Below, piece after piece: positions 6,207 through 14,121 of a DNA stretch of 18,590 nt. Under the pieces are notes generated by a model. It worked only from the letters and a program-made list of their open reading frames with translations. It searched no databases and was not told the DNA's origin. Both the position numbers and the translations under genes were made by a program. The DNA lies in contig CAYUAI010000078.1 of assembly GCA_964442745.1 (NCBI GenBank), positions 1-18,590 of the forward strand, given 5' to 3'. The stretch comes from CAYUAI01 sp964442745. Lineage in GTDB: Bacteria > Pseudomonadota > Gammaproteobacteria > S012-40. The first letter of the stretch is position 1, and each line of letters starts with the position of its first letter.

Positions 6207-7103
6207 GTGGCGATGCATAATCACACCGATGGTCATGAACATTCTACCGAAAGCAGATATTTGTTTGTTGCGCTGGCGATTACCCTGGGTTTTGCCGTGG
6301 TGGAAGCGATTAGCGGCTGGCTGGCAAATTCATTAGCGTTATTAAGTGATGCGGGGCATATGGCGACCGATGCCTTAGCGTTGGGTTTGGCGGCACTGGC
6401 GGTTTGGCTGGCAAAAAAACCACCGTCTCCTGGTCTTTCTTACGGGTTGTTGCGAGCGGAAATTGTCGCTGCGCTTGTGAACGGTATTTTTATGTTGTTT
6501 GTGGTCTTGGAGATTATCCAGGCGGCCATCTATCGAATAAGCCACCCGACTGATGTGCATGGGTTGGCTGTTATGGTGGTGGCTTTCATCGGTTTACTGA
6601 TTAATCTAGCGGTTGCTCGTCTATTGCATCAAGGAGAAAGTACCTTAAACAAACGGGCGGCTTTGCTGCATGTCATGGGTGATTTATTAGGGTCGGTGGC
6701 GGCATTACTTTCAGGGATTATCATTTATTATACGGGTTGGTTTTTAATTGATCCGATTTTATCATTACTCATTTGTGTGTTGATTTTAATTAGCACCTTC
6801 CGCTTGTTACGCGAAGTGGTACACGTCATTATGGAAGGTGTGCCTTATCATCTTGATTTGCCAGCGGTGGGTTTGGCGATGGCGAAAGTGTCAGGGGTTC
6901 AATCAATACATGATTTACATATCTGGCATTTATCGTCAGGCAATATTGCACTATCTGCGCATGTGGTGATTGTTGATATGAAGGAATGGCAATCGGTATT
7001 AGACGCGCTAAAAAAATTATTGGATGAGAAATTTAATATTAACCATATTACCCTGCAACCGGAAACGGAGAATGTGATTGTATGGCATCAGAAGCTATTT
7101 TAA
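6207..7103 (+). CDS. Cation diffusion facilitator (CDF) metal efflux protein, ZitB/CzcD-like
   Basis: An inner-membrane antiporter that exports divalent metals, most likely zinc, in exchange for protons. The 298-aa protein has a His-rich N-terminus (HNHTDGHEH), six membrane segments between about residues 18 and 205, and a cytoplasmic C-terminal domain. Metal-site motifs are HMATD (His51, Asp55) in the second membrane segment and HVMGD (His155, Asp159) in the fifth; the His/Asp pattern fits zinc-type CDF members. The histidine-rich loop between segments 4 and 5 seen in some relatives is short here. I choose GTG 6207 because CTGGAG (6195-6200) lies 6 bp upstream; ATG two codons later would be 12 bp away. 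Its last 9 bp overlap the 3' end of the convergent lipoprotein gene. Confidence 0.92.
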   Translation: MAMHNHTDGHEHSTESRYLFVALAITLGFAVVEAISGWLANSLALLSDAGHMATDALALGLAALAVWLAKKPPSPGLSYGLLRAEIVAALVNGIFMLFVVLEIIQAAIYRISHPTDVHGLAVMVVAFIGLLINLAVARLLHQGESTLNKRAALLHVMGDLLGSVAALLSGIIIYYTGWFLIDPILSLLICVLILISTFRLLREVVHVIMEGVPYHLDLPAVGLAMAKVSGVQSIHDLHIWHLSSGNIALSAHVVIVDMKEWQSVLDALKKLLDEKFNINHITLQPETENVIVWHQKLF

Positions 7104-8426
7104 AATCGCTGGCACTTGCGCTTTTCGCTGTACCTCAATGGTGGCAATCGCAAAGTCCATTGCACTTTGACTATCCGTGACCAGATAAACAAAAGTATCT
7201 AAGGCATCGAATAATTGCTCCGCCGGGGTGTACGATACCAGGCCGTCGAGGGTGATAGAAACGTGACCGCCCAGGTTGGTTGTGGGTTGTGGGACAGAAA
7301 AAACTAAAGCATCGCCATCGGCGTCTGAGGCCGAATTTCTTAATGAAAAAAGCACGGTGGAGGCCGTATTATCCTCCGCTAACCGATTGACTGGTCTAGC
7401 GACGGGAGGGGTATTGGTGATGCTGTTTAGGTCGTTAATAATGGTGTGTGCCCAGTCGGCAATTTTGTTCACTGCACAGCTTTCAATACCTAAAAAACCA
7501 TGAAAACTTAATGGCTCGCAGGCGGTGCTATCGGGTTGCTCAAAGCCGCCAGCAAAGGCGAATGCATCAATTGTTTTATTGGTTTGCAGAAACTGGTTTT
7601 GTAGCTGTTGACTGTCTACTGGGCGTGATGATTGACACTGATCGTCAGCCTGCCAAGCGACATAGGTCGGGGTGATGGATAAGCTTGGCCTGAGTAATAA
7701 TAGGGGACTGTCTTCGCCAATGGCCGCCTCGCTGGCAGAGGTGGTGGGGTTGATGAGCACCGTTGCTGCGGCCAAATGGCTATTCGCCATGGCGGAAATT
7801 GCACCGCGCCCTAAGCCCACAAAAATAACCGTGAGTTGGCTGGTGTTGACTTTTTTGAGTGTGGCGACGATATCCACCGTATGGCGCATGGAGGTACGAT
7901 AGGTATCATAGCCGTTATTTCCCTTGTTGCCGCCTGCATACGTTGCGGCATCACTCGGCTGATTGATGGTTAATACGTTAAATTCATGCTGGGTGAATAA
8001 AACCGAGCTGCGTACCAAAAATTTTTGACTCGCCTCAATAATAAAGCCACCAAGGTCTGAGCTGAGTTCCGCATCGCCATCCCCATCAGGGAAAAGCACG
8101 ATCAGACCTTTTGCCTGGGTATTGCGAGGATTTTGCACGTGCAGCATATAACTAACAAATATCCCTGTATTTTCCAGGGTTCGGCGTGTCGATACATTGA
8201 AACTTTTCGGCGGACGCGGTGATTTGTCCGTGGCGTGAATCAGCTCAAGAGTCGCGTCGTTGAATTGGCTGTCTAGGCGGGTATTTTCACACATGGCTGG
8301 GGTGATTGGTTTGATTAACGTCACGGGCTCAATGACCTTTGGCGATGAGGTGTGAGATTCGCAGCTAAGCAGTAATATGGTTAATATGGCGATAGCGATT
8401 GGTCGTTGCCCGATTTTTTGATGCAT
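7095..8426 (-). CDS. Lipoprotein with alpha/beta-hydrolase-like and cadherin-like domains
   Basis: The 443-aa protein starts with a lipoprotein signal peptide ending LLLSC (Cys22), so it should be lipid-anchored in the envelope. Residues about 90-335 look like an alpha/beta hydrolase: a strand GLIVLFPDGDGDAE (107-120), the elbow-like VIFVGLGRGAISAMA (200-214) and a late His309. The elbow position that usually holds the nucleophile serine (GxSxG) reads GLGRG here, so activity by the usual triad is doubtful. Residues 338-432 form a cadherin/VCBS-like bacterial Ig domain, with NTPPVA, SDADGDALVFS and VSYTPAEQLFDALDTFVYLV, a calcium-type surface fold. I do not know this exact architecture; it could be a binding protein, a degenerate lipase/depolymerase or an adhesion factor. 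The gene is alone on the - strand and its 3' end overlaps the CDF gene. Confidence 0.72.
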   Translation of the reverse strand: MHQKIGQRPIAIAILTILLLSCESHTSSPKVIEPVTLIKPITPAMCENTRLDSQFNDATLELIHATDKSPRPPKSFNVSTRRTLENTGIFVSYMLHVQNPRNTQAKGLIVLFPDGDGDAELSSDLGGFIIEASQKFLVRSSVLFTQHEFNVLTINQPSDAATYAGGNKGNNGYDTYRTSMRHTVDIVATLKKVNTSQLTVIFVGLGRGAISAMANSHLAAATVLINPTTSASEAAIGEDSPLLLLRPSLSITPTYVAWQADDQCQSSRPVDSQQLQNQFLQTNKTIDAFAFAGGFEQPDSTACEPLSFHGFLGIESCAVNKIADWAHTIINDLNSITNTPPVARPVNRLAEDNTASTVLFSLRNSASDADGDALVFSVPQPTTNLGGHVSITLDGLVSYTPAEQLFDALDTFVYLVTDSQSAMDFAIATIEVQRKAQVPAILK

Positions 8427-8622
8427 CCCCGGTCACTCTGGTTGGTTTTTATTGTTATTTTTGACACTGGCGGCGCTAAGTCGATCAATAGAAAATTGGA
8501 CATGAGCACGGTGGTATAAATTCAACCCATTCAGTGAAGTTAGGTGCTTGACATTTAGACATGCGATGAAATTGACGATAGTCTTACACTGTGATCATCG
8601 GTTAAGAAAAACAGGGTGTGGT

Positions 8623-9372
8623 ATGTTTTATTATGTTTTCGTTGTCATAAAATTGGGGTTTGCCTGGATAGATTTTGTGCTATGGACGGGTATGTTATAT
8701 GTGCTTAGCTTTTTGCCAAAGTCTTGGCTTGGGGCATGGTATGGCAAGTTTTTTCGGATTTGGTGCCGGGTGTTTGTGCGAGCCCTGGGGGTAGATTTAC
8801 GGTTATTGCAGCAAAATCAATTTCCCCTTCCGGCGCAATTCATATTGATTGCAAATCACCCGTCGGCTTTTGAAGATATCGGTGTGCCTGCTTTGTTTAA
8901 TGTGTCTTCTCTGGCAAAAATTCAGGTGAAAGATTGGTTTATTGTTGGCCGTATTAGCGCGGCGGCGGGGACTTTGTACGTGGAACGAGAGTCGAAAGAT
9001 TCGCGTAATGCGGCCGCTCAAGAAGTCTTAGCAACATTAGCCAGCGGTAAAAGCATTGCTTTGTATCCAGAAGGGGGCTGTAAAGGACGCCGAATTTTTG
9101 AGTCATTTCGGTATGGTGCTTTTGATATATCGTTAACGTCAGGCATCCCTATTGTGCCGTTATTTTTACACTACGAGGCGCAAGAAACATTTGAGTGGGC
9201 AAATCCTCATACGTTAATCCATAAAATGTGGCACTTTATGCGCAGTCAAAATAACCGAGCCAATTATTATGTGTTTGATGCCATTGATCCTAAACAATTC
9301 TCGGATAAAGAAAGTTATAATGCCCATGTACATCATCTTTATATTCAGTGGCAGGCAAAATATTTGGAGTGA
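8623..9372 (+). CDS. PlsC-like 1-acylglycerol-3-phosphate acyltransferase family protein
   Basis: Probably transfers an acyl chain to a lysophospholipid or related acceptor at the inner membrane. In the 249-aa reading, residues 1-30 form a hydrophobic helix. The first acyltransferase motif is NHPSAFED (78-85): His79 is present, but the place of the usual aspartate (NHxSxxD) is Glu84, with Asp85 next to it. The third motif is YPEGGCKGRR (148-157), followed by FRYGAFDIS and GIPIVPLFLHY (174-184). I prefer ATG 8623 because a natural membrane helix begins there; in-frame starts at 8566 or TTG 8548 would add residues unlike the family, and no start has a strong ribosome binding site. The histidine phosphatase follows after 51 bp, probably in one operon. 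The substrate is unknown. Confidence 0.82.
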   Translation: MFYYVFVVIKLGFAWIDFVLWTGMLYVLSFLPKSWLGAWYGKFFRIWCRVFVRALGVDLRLLQQNQFPLPAQFILIANHPSAFEDIGVPALFNVSSLAKIQVKDWFIVGRISAAAGTLYVERESKDSRNAAAQEVLATLASGKSIALYPEGGCKGRRIFESFRYGAFDISLTSGIPIVPLFLHYEAQETFEWANPHTLIHKMWHFMRSQNNRANYYVFDAIDPKQFSDKESYNAHVHHLYIQWQAKYLE

Positions 9373-9423
9373 TTATTTTATCGCCTTTGCCGATGATGAT
9401 TAATCAATGAAAAGGTTGTTAAA

Positions 9424-10044
9424 GTGCGTAGCAAAGAAACCAGTACTTCAGTTTATTTTGTGCGGCATGGCCAGACGGATTTTCCCACGGATCGAATTTA
9501 TTGTGATGCATTGGAAGATCCACCGCTAAATTCCCAGGGAAGCTTGCAGGCAAAAAGTACCACGGATTTTTTTAAGGGCATGGAGATTGATGCTTTATAT
9601 GCCAGTCCAACGGCGCGCACGATGGCTACCGCTAAAGCGATCGCCGAAAGGCTTGAGGTGCCTATCCGGTGTATGGATGTGCTGCAAGAAAGAGATTTTG
9701 GTGTATGGAATGGGTTGTTTTTTGATCAAATTGAGGCTCAATTCCCTGACCAATATCGGCAGTGGAAAAAAGATAAAGTAGGATATACGCCGACAGGAGG
9801 TGAGACCATTGTTGATGTGCAAGTGAGAGTGTTTAACGCGATTCGCTCGATTATTGACAATCACCAAGGCCAGCGAGTCATTATCGTGTCACATGTCGGA
9901 CCCATCCGGTTGTGGTTAACGGGTGCGATTGAGATTCCCTTAGCTCAGTACCGTCAACTCACGGTGGATTATGCGTCAGTTAGCCAAGTGGATTATGGCG
10001 AACGGTATAATAATTTACGATTCGCTAATCGCATTTATTACTAA
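9424..10044 (+). CDS. Histidine phosphatase superfamily protein (branch 1)
   Basis: A 206-aa cytoplasmic phosphatase or mutase of the phosphoglycerate-mutase fold. The phosphoacceptor motif VRHGQTD (13-19) contains His15. Further catalytic residues are Arg65 (SPTARTMAT), Glu89 (LQERDFG) and His157 (IVSHVGPIR). The lack of the long mutase-specific insert and the overall length fit GpmB/CobC-like phosphatases, but the substrate cannot be deduced. The start is GTG 9424, with AAGG about ten bases upstream. Its close coupling to the PlsC-like gene hints at a phosphorylated lipid or precursor as substrate; that is inference only. Confidence 0.88.
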   Translation: MRSKETSTSVYFVRHGQTDFPTDRIYCDALEDPPLNSQGSLQAKSTTDFFKGMEIDALYASPTARTMATAKAIAERLEVPIRCMDVLQERDFGVWNGLFFDQIEAQFPDQYRQWKKDKVGYTPTGGETIVDVQVRVFNAIRSIIDNHQGQRVIIVSHVGPIRLWLTGAIEIPLAQYRQLTVDYASVSQVDYGERYNNLRFANRIYY

Positions 10045-10603
10045 ATTTATGCATAAATATTATCTTACTTACGGTGCTTAGGCGGTGTACTTTAGTGGTT
10101 GCTAATTCGATATTTTCATGACATATTAACCGCTGACCATCGCGCATTATTTTACCAGTTTGGTGATCTGGTATGTAACGTGTCGTATTTGTAGACGAAA
10201 AAAAATAATTGTGCCATAACATATTGGCATGCGTGTTGATAGTGAGGTACCATACTGCAAGCGTAGGTATATGCTTACGGTTTGAATGCAATACATTTTT
10301 ATAGTTTTACGTAAACCTTATATTTAGCTACAATGGTTTATCGATTTTTCTTGGTGATAAGTGGTCGTTTTTCCTTGCTGAAATTGAGCTGATCCTTGTT
10401 GAGAGGGGATGATAACATTTTGATAGTCGCTTACTTGATTTGTTAGCATTGCTTTGATAAAGTTTTAGTTAAGAGTAGCGTATAGTTTTCTGGCGTTGAT
10501 CAAATTTTGAGTAGTTGTCCAGTTATACGTGGAAGAAGCAAGTGGGATGGCTGTAAGAATTTTAAGCGAGTTTTATAAACTCGAATTTGAGGAGGTAGGA
10601 GCT
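10045..10603. other. Long intergenic region before the orphan secreted protein gene
   Basis: No credible gene lies in these 559 bp. The region is AT-rich. A sigma-54-like match TTGGCATG-N4-TTGA at 10224-10240 has an A where C is expected. TTGATT (10435-10440) and TAAAGT (10458-10463), 17 bp apart, form a possible sigma-70 pair for the downstream gene, and TATAGT occurs at 10481-10486. A - strand reading frame starting at 10291 has a TTG start and no ribosome binding site and is probably spurious. Confidence 0.35.
10567..10583 (+). promoter_or_regulatory. 5'-UTR hairpin just before a strong Shine-Dalgarno
   Basis: CGAGTTT (10567-10573) pairs perfectly with AAACTCG (10577-10583) around a 3-nt loop, 7 bases upstream of GGAGG (10591-10595). 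A stem here leaves the ribosome site free and could stabilise the mRNA, as 5' stems do in abundant envelope-protein mRNAs. That role is inferred. Confidence 0.45.
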
Positions 10604-11653
10604 ATGCGTAAGAGTTTAACTATCACGTCGATGGCTGGAGTAATCTCAATGATGCTTGCGGGTGCCGCAAGTGCTGCTGAGCACCCAGACTTTGGCGGTT
10701 GGCGAGTAGATAACGGGATGATCACGGGTACTGCTGACGGCGATATATGCGGGAGCACTAGTATCTATGAATGTAGCATCATTGCAGATGGTGATGGGTT
10801 TGTGCAACGGCAAGTATCACTGCGTGATGGCAGTAGCAACGACTCATTCATTCAAACGATCGTGACCGACCAGACAGCAACGGGTGCGCCTGGTGCCGAT
10901 TTGGGTTTCTATGACGTTACCTTCGTGAAGATGTCGATGAATCTGGGGGCTGGTACTAATGTCACTCAAAATGGTATTGCGGGTAAGCAAGTGATTCTTG
11001 ATACCACTTCAGGTCCAAACCAATCATTCGAGTCAGTGACTGAAATTACGACAGGATGGGCACAGGCGGAAGCCGTAGGAGGTGTTACCGCACCGATCAC
11101 TATTTCCCAGTCTTTGTCGGACATGGGTGATCCCGCAACCCAAGGTGATGATTTCATCTCTAACTTTACCTATGATGCTAGTTTGAATGCGGAAGGGGTT
11201 CGTGATGGCTTTAAGTTAGACTTGGATCAAACTGTTGGCCTTGCGGCTAATGGTGGGTCACAGACAGATACTCAAGTATTTGCATTTCGGCAGATGGAAG
11301 GCACCTTGAATCAAACAGCTAATCCTACCGGGGTTGCGTTAGTTGGTCAGCAAAATATGACCTGGGCCGCAGGCGATAACGTAAAAGCAATCTGGTTGGG
11401 GCAAGAAATTGATTTGAGCTCAGTGGCTGGTACTGGCGGCAGTGGAGGTTCAATGATGGGCAGTTCCTTCGGTTATGTTGCATTTGAGAACGTTACCTCA
11501 GGTGGTGGCGCTATCACCGAATTCGGTTTTGGGAATAAGAATTCACAGTCTGCGTGGGTTTGGTCTCCGGAATTCGGCTCGACACCTTGTATAACTCCAG
11601 ATTGTGGGCCTGCTGCACCACCGCCTTCACCTGAGCCTGCACCTGCACTTTAA
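10604..11653 (+). CDS. Orphan secreted protein of 349 aa
   Basis: Not recognised. ATG 10604 follows GGAGG at an 8-nt spacing (10591-10595), one of the strongest ribosome sites in the window; an in-frame upstream start (10529) is rejected because the signal peptide begins at 10604. The signal peptide MRKSLTITSM...LAGAASA is likely cleaved after residue 24 (ASA/AEH). The mature protein is acidic and rich in Gly, Thr, Ser, Asn and Gln, predicted mostly beta, with four cysteines (49, 57, 329, 334) that may form two short disulphides, and a Pro-rich tail (PAAPPPSPEPAPAL). There is no lipobox, PEP-CTERM or LPXTG signal. A perfect terminator follows, so it is a single-gene unit, probably well expressed. 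It could be a surface or extracellular matrix protein; that is a guess. Confidence 0.8.
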   Translation: MRKSLTITSMAGVISMMLAGAASAAEHPDFGGWRVDNGMITGTADGDICGSTSIYECSIIADGDGFVQRQVSLRDGSSNDSFIQTIVTDQTATGAPGADLGFYDVTFVKMSMNLGAGTNVTQNGIAGKQVILDTTSGPNQSFESVTEITTGWAQAEAVGGVTAPITISQSLSDMGDPATQGDDFISNFTYDASLNAEGVRDGFKLDLDQTVGLAANGGSQTDTQVFAFRQMEGTLNQTANPTGVALVGQQNMTWAAGDNVKAIWLGQEIDLSSVAGTGGSGGSMMGSSFGYVAFENVTSGGGAITEFGFGNKNSQSAWVWSPEFGSTPCITPDCGPAAPPPSPEPAPAL

Positions 11654-11673
11654 TACTACGTTTATATAAACAA

Positions 11674-11696
11674 AGGGGCCAGATGGCCCCTTTTTT
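11674..11696 (+). terminator. Rho-independent terminator
   Basis: AGGGGCC (11674-11680) pairs perfectly with GGCCCCT (11685-11691) around the loop AGAT, followed directly by a T tract (11691-11696). It lies 21 bp after the stop codon of the orphan secreted protein gene. Confidence 0.93.
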
Positions 11697-11797
11697 GTTG
11701 GTGAATTATTTTAGTCTTGAAATGCCCGTGCTGAGCATGCATGCTTGGGTGCGAAATATAACTCGTGTAGCGTCAACATTGAAGTGATGGGGGAAAG

Positions 11798-11901
11798 GTA
11801 GGGTGCGCTGTGCGCACCAAACACGGTTAACGGATAGAGCACCCCCATTGCGATTGTCTAACCTTAGCCGATTGGGCATTGGTGCGCGCAGCGCACCCTA
11901 C
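11798..11901. repeat. Inverted pair of GTAG-type REP elements (BIME-like)
   Basis: The left copy (11798-11818) reads GTAG followed by the perfect stem GGTGCGC/GCGCACC (11802-11808 with 11812-11818). The right copy (11881-11901) is the same element inverted: GGTGCGC (11881-11887), GCGCACC (11891-11897), then CTAC. A spacer of 62 bp separates them. A head tetranucleotide GTAG next to a GC-rich palindrome, in inverted pairs between genes, is the known pattern of RAYT-mobilised REP/BIME units. No RAYT gene is in the window. The remaining intergenic DNA (11902-12137) shows no gene that I can support; it holds TATAAT at 12010-12015 and GATTGGCAA repeated at 12055 and 12090. Confidence 0.75.
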
Positions 11902-12009
11902 TGCTGTATCTTTTAAACTAAGTATCTTATTAAGCCAAATATAAAAGGTGTGCCAGCGGTCGGATGCCTTATGCACCAAACTATTCGGTGGGTTATTTAA
12001 AGGATGGTT

Positions 12010-12015
12010 TATAAT
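12010..12015 (+). promoter_or_regulatory. Possible -10 box of the methyltransferase gene
   Basis: A perfect TATAAT lies 122 bp before the methyltransferase start. The -35 region is poor. Downstream, the 9-bp direct repeat GATTGGCAA (12055-12063 and 12090-12098, start to start 35 bp) could be a pair of operator half-sites in the leader. Neither is confirmed. Confidence 0.3.
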
Positions 12016-12137
12016 AACAATCTTGTCGCCAACGTCGGGCAGCTTATCGTGGATGATTGGCAATGGTTAATGACTTGCGTGACCCAATTGATTGGCAAGA
12101 ATTAGGATGAAAGCGATTTTTGAAGAAGGAGTAATGG

Positions 12138-13178
12138 ATGTCTGACAATAACACCTCTGAAAAGGGTTCAGAGCAGTGGGGGGAGAGTTCGCTAGATCCA
12201 ATGGCGGTGATGAAAGTGAGTTCCGCCTATTGGACGTCAAGTGTGTTTCATGTGGCAAATGCATTCGATGTGTTTAGTGAATTGGCCAAGGGGCCGGCGA
12301 CAGCCGATGAGTTGGCCCAGCGTTGCGGCGCGGATTCACGAGGTCTCGAAATGATATTGATTGCCTTGGTGCCGCTAGGATTTTTGGGCAAACAGCAGGA
12401 TAAATTTCATAACACTGAAACCGCAGAGACCTTTTTAGTGAAAGGCCGCCCTCGCTATCAAGGTGGCATTGTGACGATGTTTGAGTCTTGGGTGCAACCT
12501 TGGACGCAGTTAAAAAAAGCCGTGCTCGAAGGAGCACCCGTTGTGGAAAAACAACATGACCATGGTGAAAAAGAAACACGCACCTATATTATGGGGATGC
12601 TATATCGTGGTATTCCGCAAGCTCAATTATTGGCGGTGGAAGAGCCGCTGAGTGGATGTAAAAAACTATTGGATGTGGGTGGCGGTCCAGGTATTTTTTC
12701 GATTATATTGTGTCAAAAGAATCCAGGATTGGTGGCAGATGTATTTGATTTGCCGCAGACATTGCAAGTCACCGAGGAAATTATTGGCAACTATGCAGCG
12801 GCTGATATTGTCTCAACCAAAGAGGGCAGTTATTTAGCTGATGCGTTTGGCAGCGGTTATGATGTGGTTTTATTGTCTTCGATGATTAACCAGGAAGGAC
12901 CGGATGTCATAAAGAATATTTTGCAAAAATCTTTTGACTCGATGGAAGAAGGGGGCAAAATATTAATTCAAGAGCAATTCTTAGATACGGAGAAAACAGG
13001 GCCTTTATTGCCAGTTCTCATCGGCCTAAATCAACTTGTACACACGCCAGCGGGGCGGGCGTATTCGGCGAAAGAAGTCGCGGATATGGCGCAACAAGTT
13101 GGTTTTGTCGATTTGCACTTTAGGCCCCTTCCTGACCCGAGTCCTTTTACTTTAATTACCGGTATTAGACCTGTGTAG
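12138..13178 (+). CDS. SAM-dependent O-methyltransferase-like protein (Methyltransf_2 family)
   Basis: Resembles acetylserotonin/hydroxyneurosporene O-methyltransferases and small-molecule tailoring enzymes of that fold. Residues about 28-103 form the N-terminal winged-helix dimerisation domain (ATADELAQRCGADSRGLEMI). The SAM-binding glycine loop is LLDVGGGPGIFS (177-188), with acidic residue Asp202 or Asp204 (DVFDLP) at the end of the second strand. The motif around GGKILIQEQF (272-281) is typical. Where these enzymes usually have the catalytic His in a LHDW-like segment, this one reads SSMINQEGPD (247-256), with Asn251 aligned to the histidine. ATG 12138 follows AAGAAGGAG (12123-12131) with a 6-nt gap. 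The substrate is unknown. The LolA-like gene follows after 93 bp and may be co-transcribed. Confidence 0.82.
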   Translation: MSDNNTSEKGSEQWGESSLDPMAVMKVSSAYWTSSVFHVANAFDVFSELAKGPATADELAQRCGADSRGLEMILIALVPLGFLGKQQDKFHNTETAETFLVKGRPRYQGGIVTMFESWVQPWTQLKKAVLEGAPVVEKQHDHGEKETRTYIMGMLYRGIPQAQLLAVEEPLSGCKKLLDVGGGPGIFSIILCQKNPGLVADVFDLPQTLQVTEEIIGNYAAADIVSTKEGSYLADAFGSGYDVVLLSSMINQEGPDVIKNILQKSFDSMEEGGKILIQEQFLDTEKTGPLLPVLIGLNQLVHTPAGRAYSAKEVADMAQQVGFVDLHFRPLPDPSPFTLITGIRPV

Positions 13179-13200
13179 AGGGATCGATTGTTAACGATTA

Positions 13201-13242
13201 TTGACTGAGTTTCACATCCTTTTTAGGGATGAAGCTCAGTCA
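13201..13242 (+). other. Long intercistronic hairpin
   Basis: TTGACTGAGTTTCACATCC (13201-13219) pairs with GGATGAAGCTCAGTCAA (13226-13242) with one wobble and a 2-nt bulge, around a T-rich loop. No T tract follows, so it is unlikely to be a rho-independent terminator. It may protect or process mRNA between the methyltransferase and LolA-like genes. Confidence 0.55.
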
Positions 13243-13271
13243 ACCAAATAGTGATAAGGAGTGGCAGCGAT

Positions 13272-14084
13272 ATGTTGCGACGAGTAAATTTTTCTGTGTT
13301 GCTATTCTATAGTCTTTTTAGCGGGATGGCGGCGGCGGAAAAAAATATAAGCGCAAGAGATATCGTCGATCATTGTGATAATAAATACCCTGGCGAATAT
13401 CAACAATCGCGGTTGAGTATTACCTTGAAAGACAGCTCAAAAAATGAGCGAAAACATGTGTATGTTCGCCTTTGGAAGGATATGAAAGGCCAGCAAAATG
13501 TGGTTGATAAAATGTTATTATTTACGGTGTATCCACCTGATGCAAAAGGGGCGGCTTTTATGCGCTGGTCACATACCCGTGATTCGGAAAAAAATGCAGA
13601 GCAGTGGATTTTTCTGCCTGTGCTCAAGAAAGTAAGAAAGGTGTCAGTGCGTGATTTAGGCGACAGCTTCCTGGGGTCTGATTTAACCTATGGTGATATC
13701 AGTTGGCGAGGCACCGATGACGATACGCATCAATTAATGGGGATTGACAAGGATCAGACGGGACAACAATATTATGTGATAGAAAGCCGACCGAAGGAAA
13801 AACGACCTCAGTATAGTAAACGCCTCTCTTGGTATAAAAAGACGAACGATTGGGAAGCTTGTGTTAAAGCGCGCGTTGATTATTTTGACCGAAAAGGCGC
13901 ACTGCTGAAACGCCAAGAGTTGACTTGGCAAAAGGAAGGGCCTGCTTGGGTATGGGACAAAGTCATTGTTCGTAATGCTCAGACCTTTCATTCTTCTTTA
14001 TTTGAAGTATCCGATGTCACCATCAATAAGAAAATTTCTGATAAAATTTTTACTGAACGCCGTTTGCGTTTAGGCTTGAAGTAA
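13272..14084 (+). CDS. LolA-like outer-membrane lipoprotein-sorting family protein
   Basis: A periplasmic protein with a LolA/LolB-like half-barrel that likely binds a hydrophobic ligand such as a lipid or lipidated protein. The 270-aa product has a signal peptide (MLRRVNFSV...GMAAA) cut near residue 22. Family landmarks are QWIFLPVLKKVRKV (111-124) and SFLGSDLTYGDI (132-143), typical of the LolA_like group (PF17131) that often accompanies MMPL/RND-type exporters. No exporter lies in the window. I choose ATG 13272 because the signal peptide starts there and AAGGAG (13255-13260) lies 11 bases upstream; GTG 13251 is less likely. A terminator follows at 14122. True LolA is shorter, so this is not the general lipoprotein carrier. 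Confidence 0.8.
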   Translation: MLRRVNFSVLLFYSLFSGMAAAEKNISARDIVDHCDNKYPGEYQQSRLSITLKDSSKNERKHVYVRLWKDMKGQQNVVDKMLLFTVYPPDAKGAAFMRWSHTRDSEKNAEQWIFLPVLKKVRKVSVRDLGDSFLGSDLTYGDISWRGTDDDTHQLMGIDKDQTGQQYYVIESRPKEKRPQYSKRLSWYKKTNDWEACVKARVDYFDRKGALLKRQELTWQKEGPAWVWDKVIVRNAQTFHSSLFEVSDVTINKKISDKIFTERRLRLGLK

Positions 14085-14121
14085 CGCAAAACTAATATCA
14101 TATAGATAAAGCTCATTCGCT

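Noticed and set aside
10224..10240. A sigma-54-type promoter (TTGGCATG-N4-TTGA)
   Set aside because: The -12 element has A in place of the conserved C and it lies over 360 bp from the next gene; a chance match is likely.
10025..10291. An 88-codon - strand frame between the phosphatase and the secreted protein
   Set aside because: TTG start, no ribosome site, and low-complexity AT-rich DNA.
11827..12063. A 78-codon - strand frame in the gap before the methyltransferase gene
   Set aside because: TTG start without a ribosome site, and its 3' part runs through the REP pair; probably chance, although a decayed gene cannot be ruled out.
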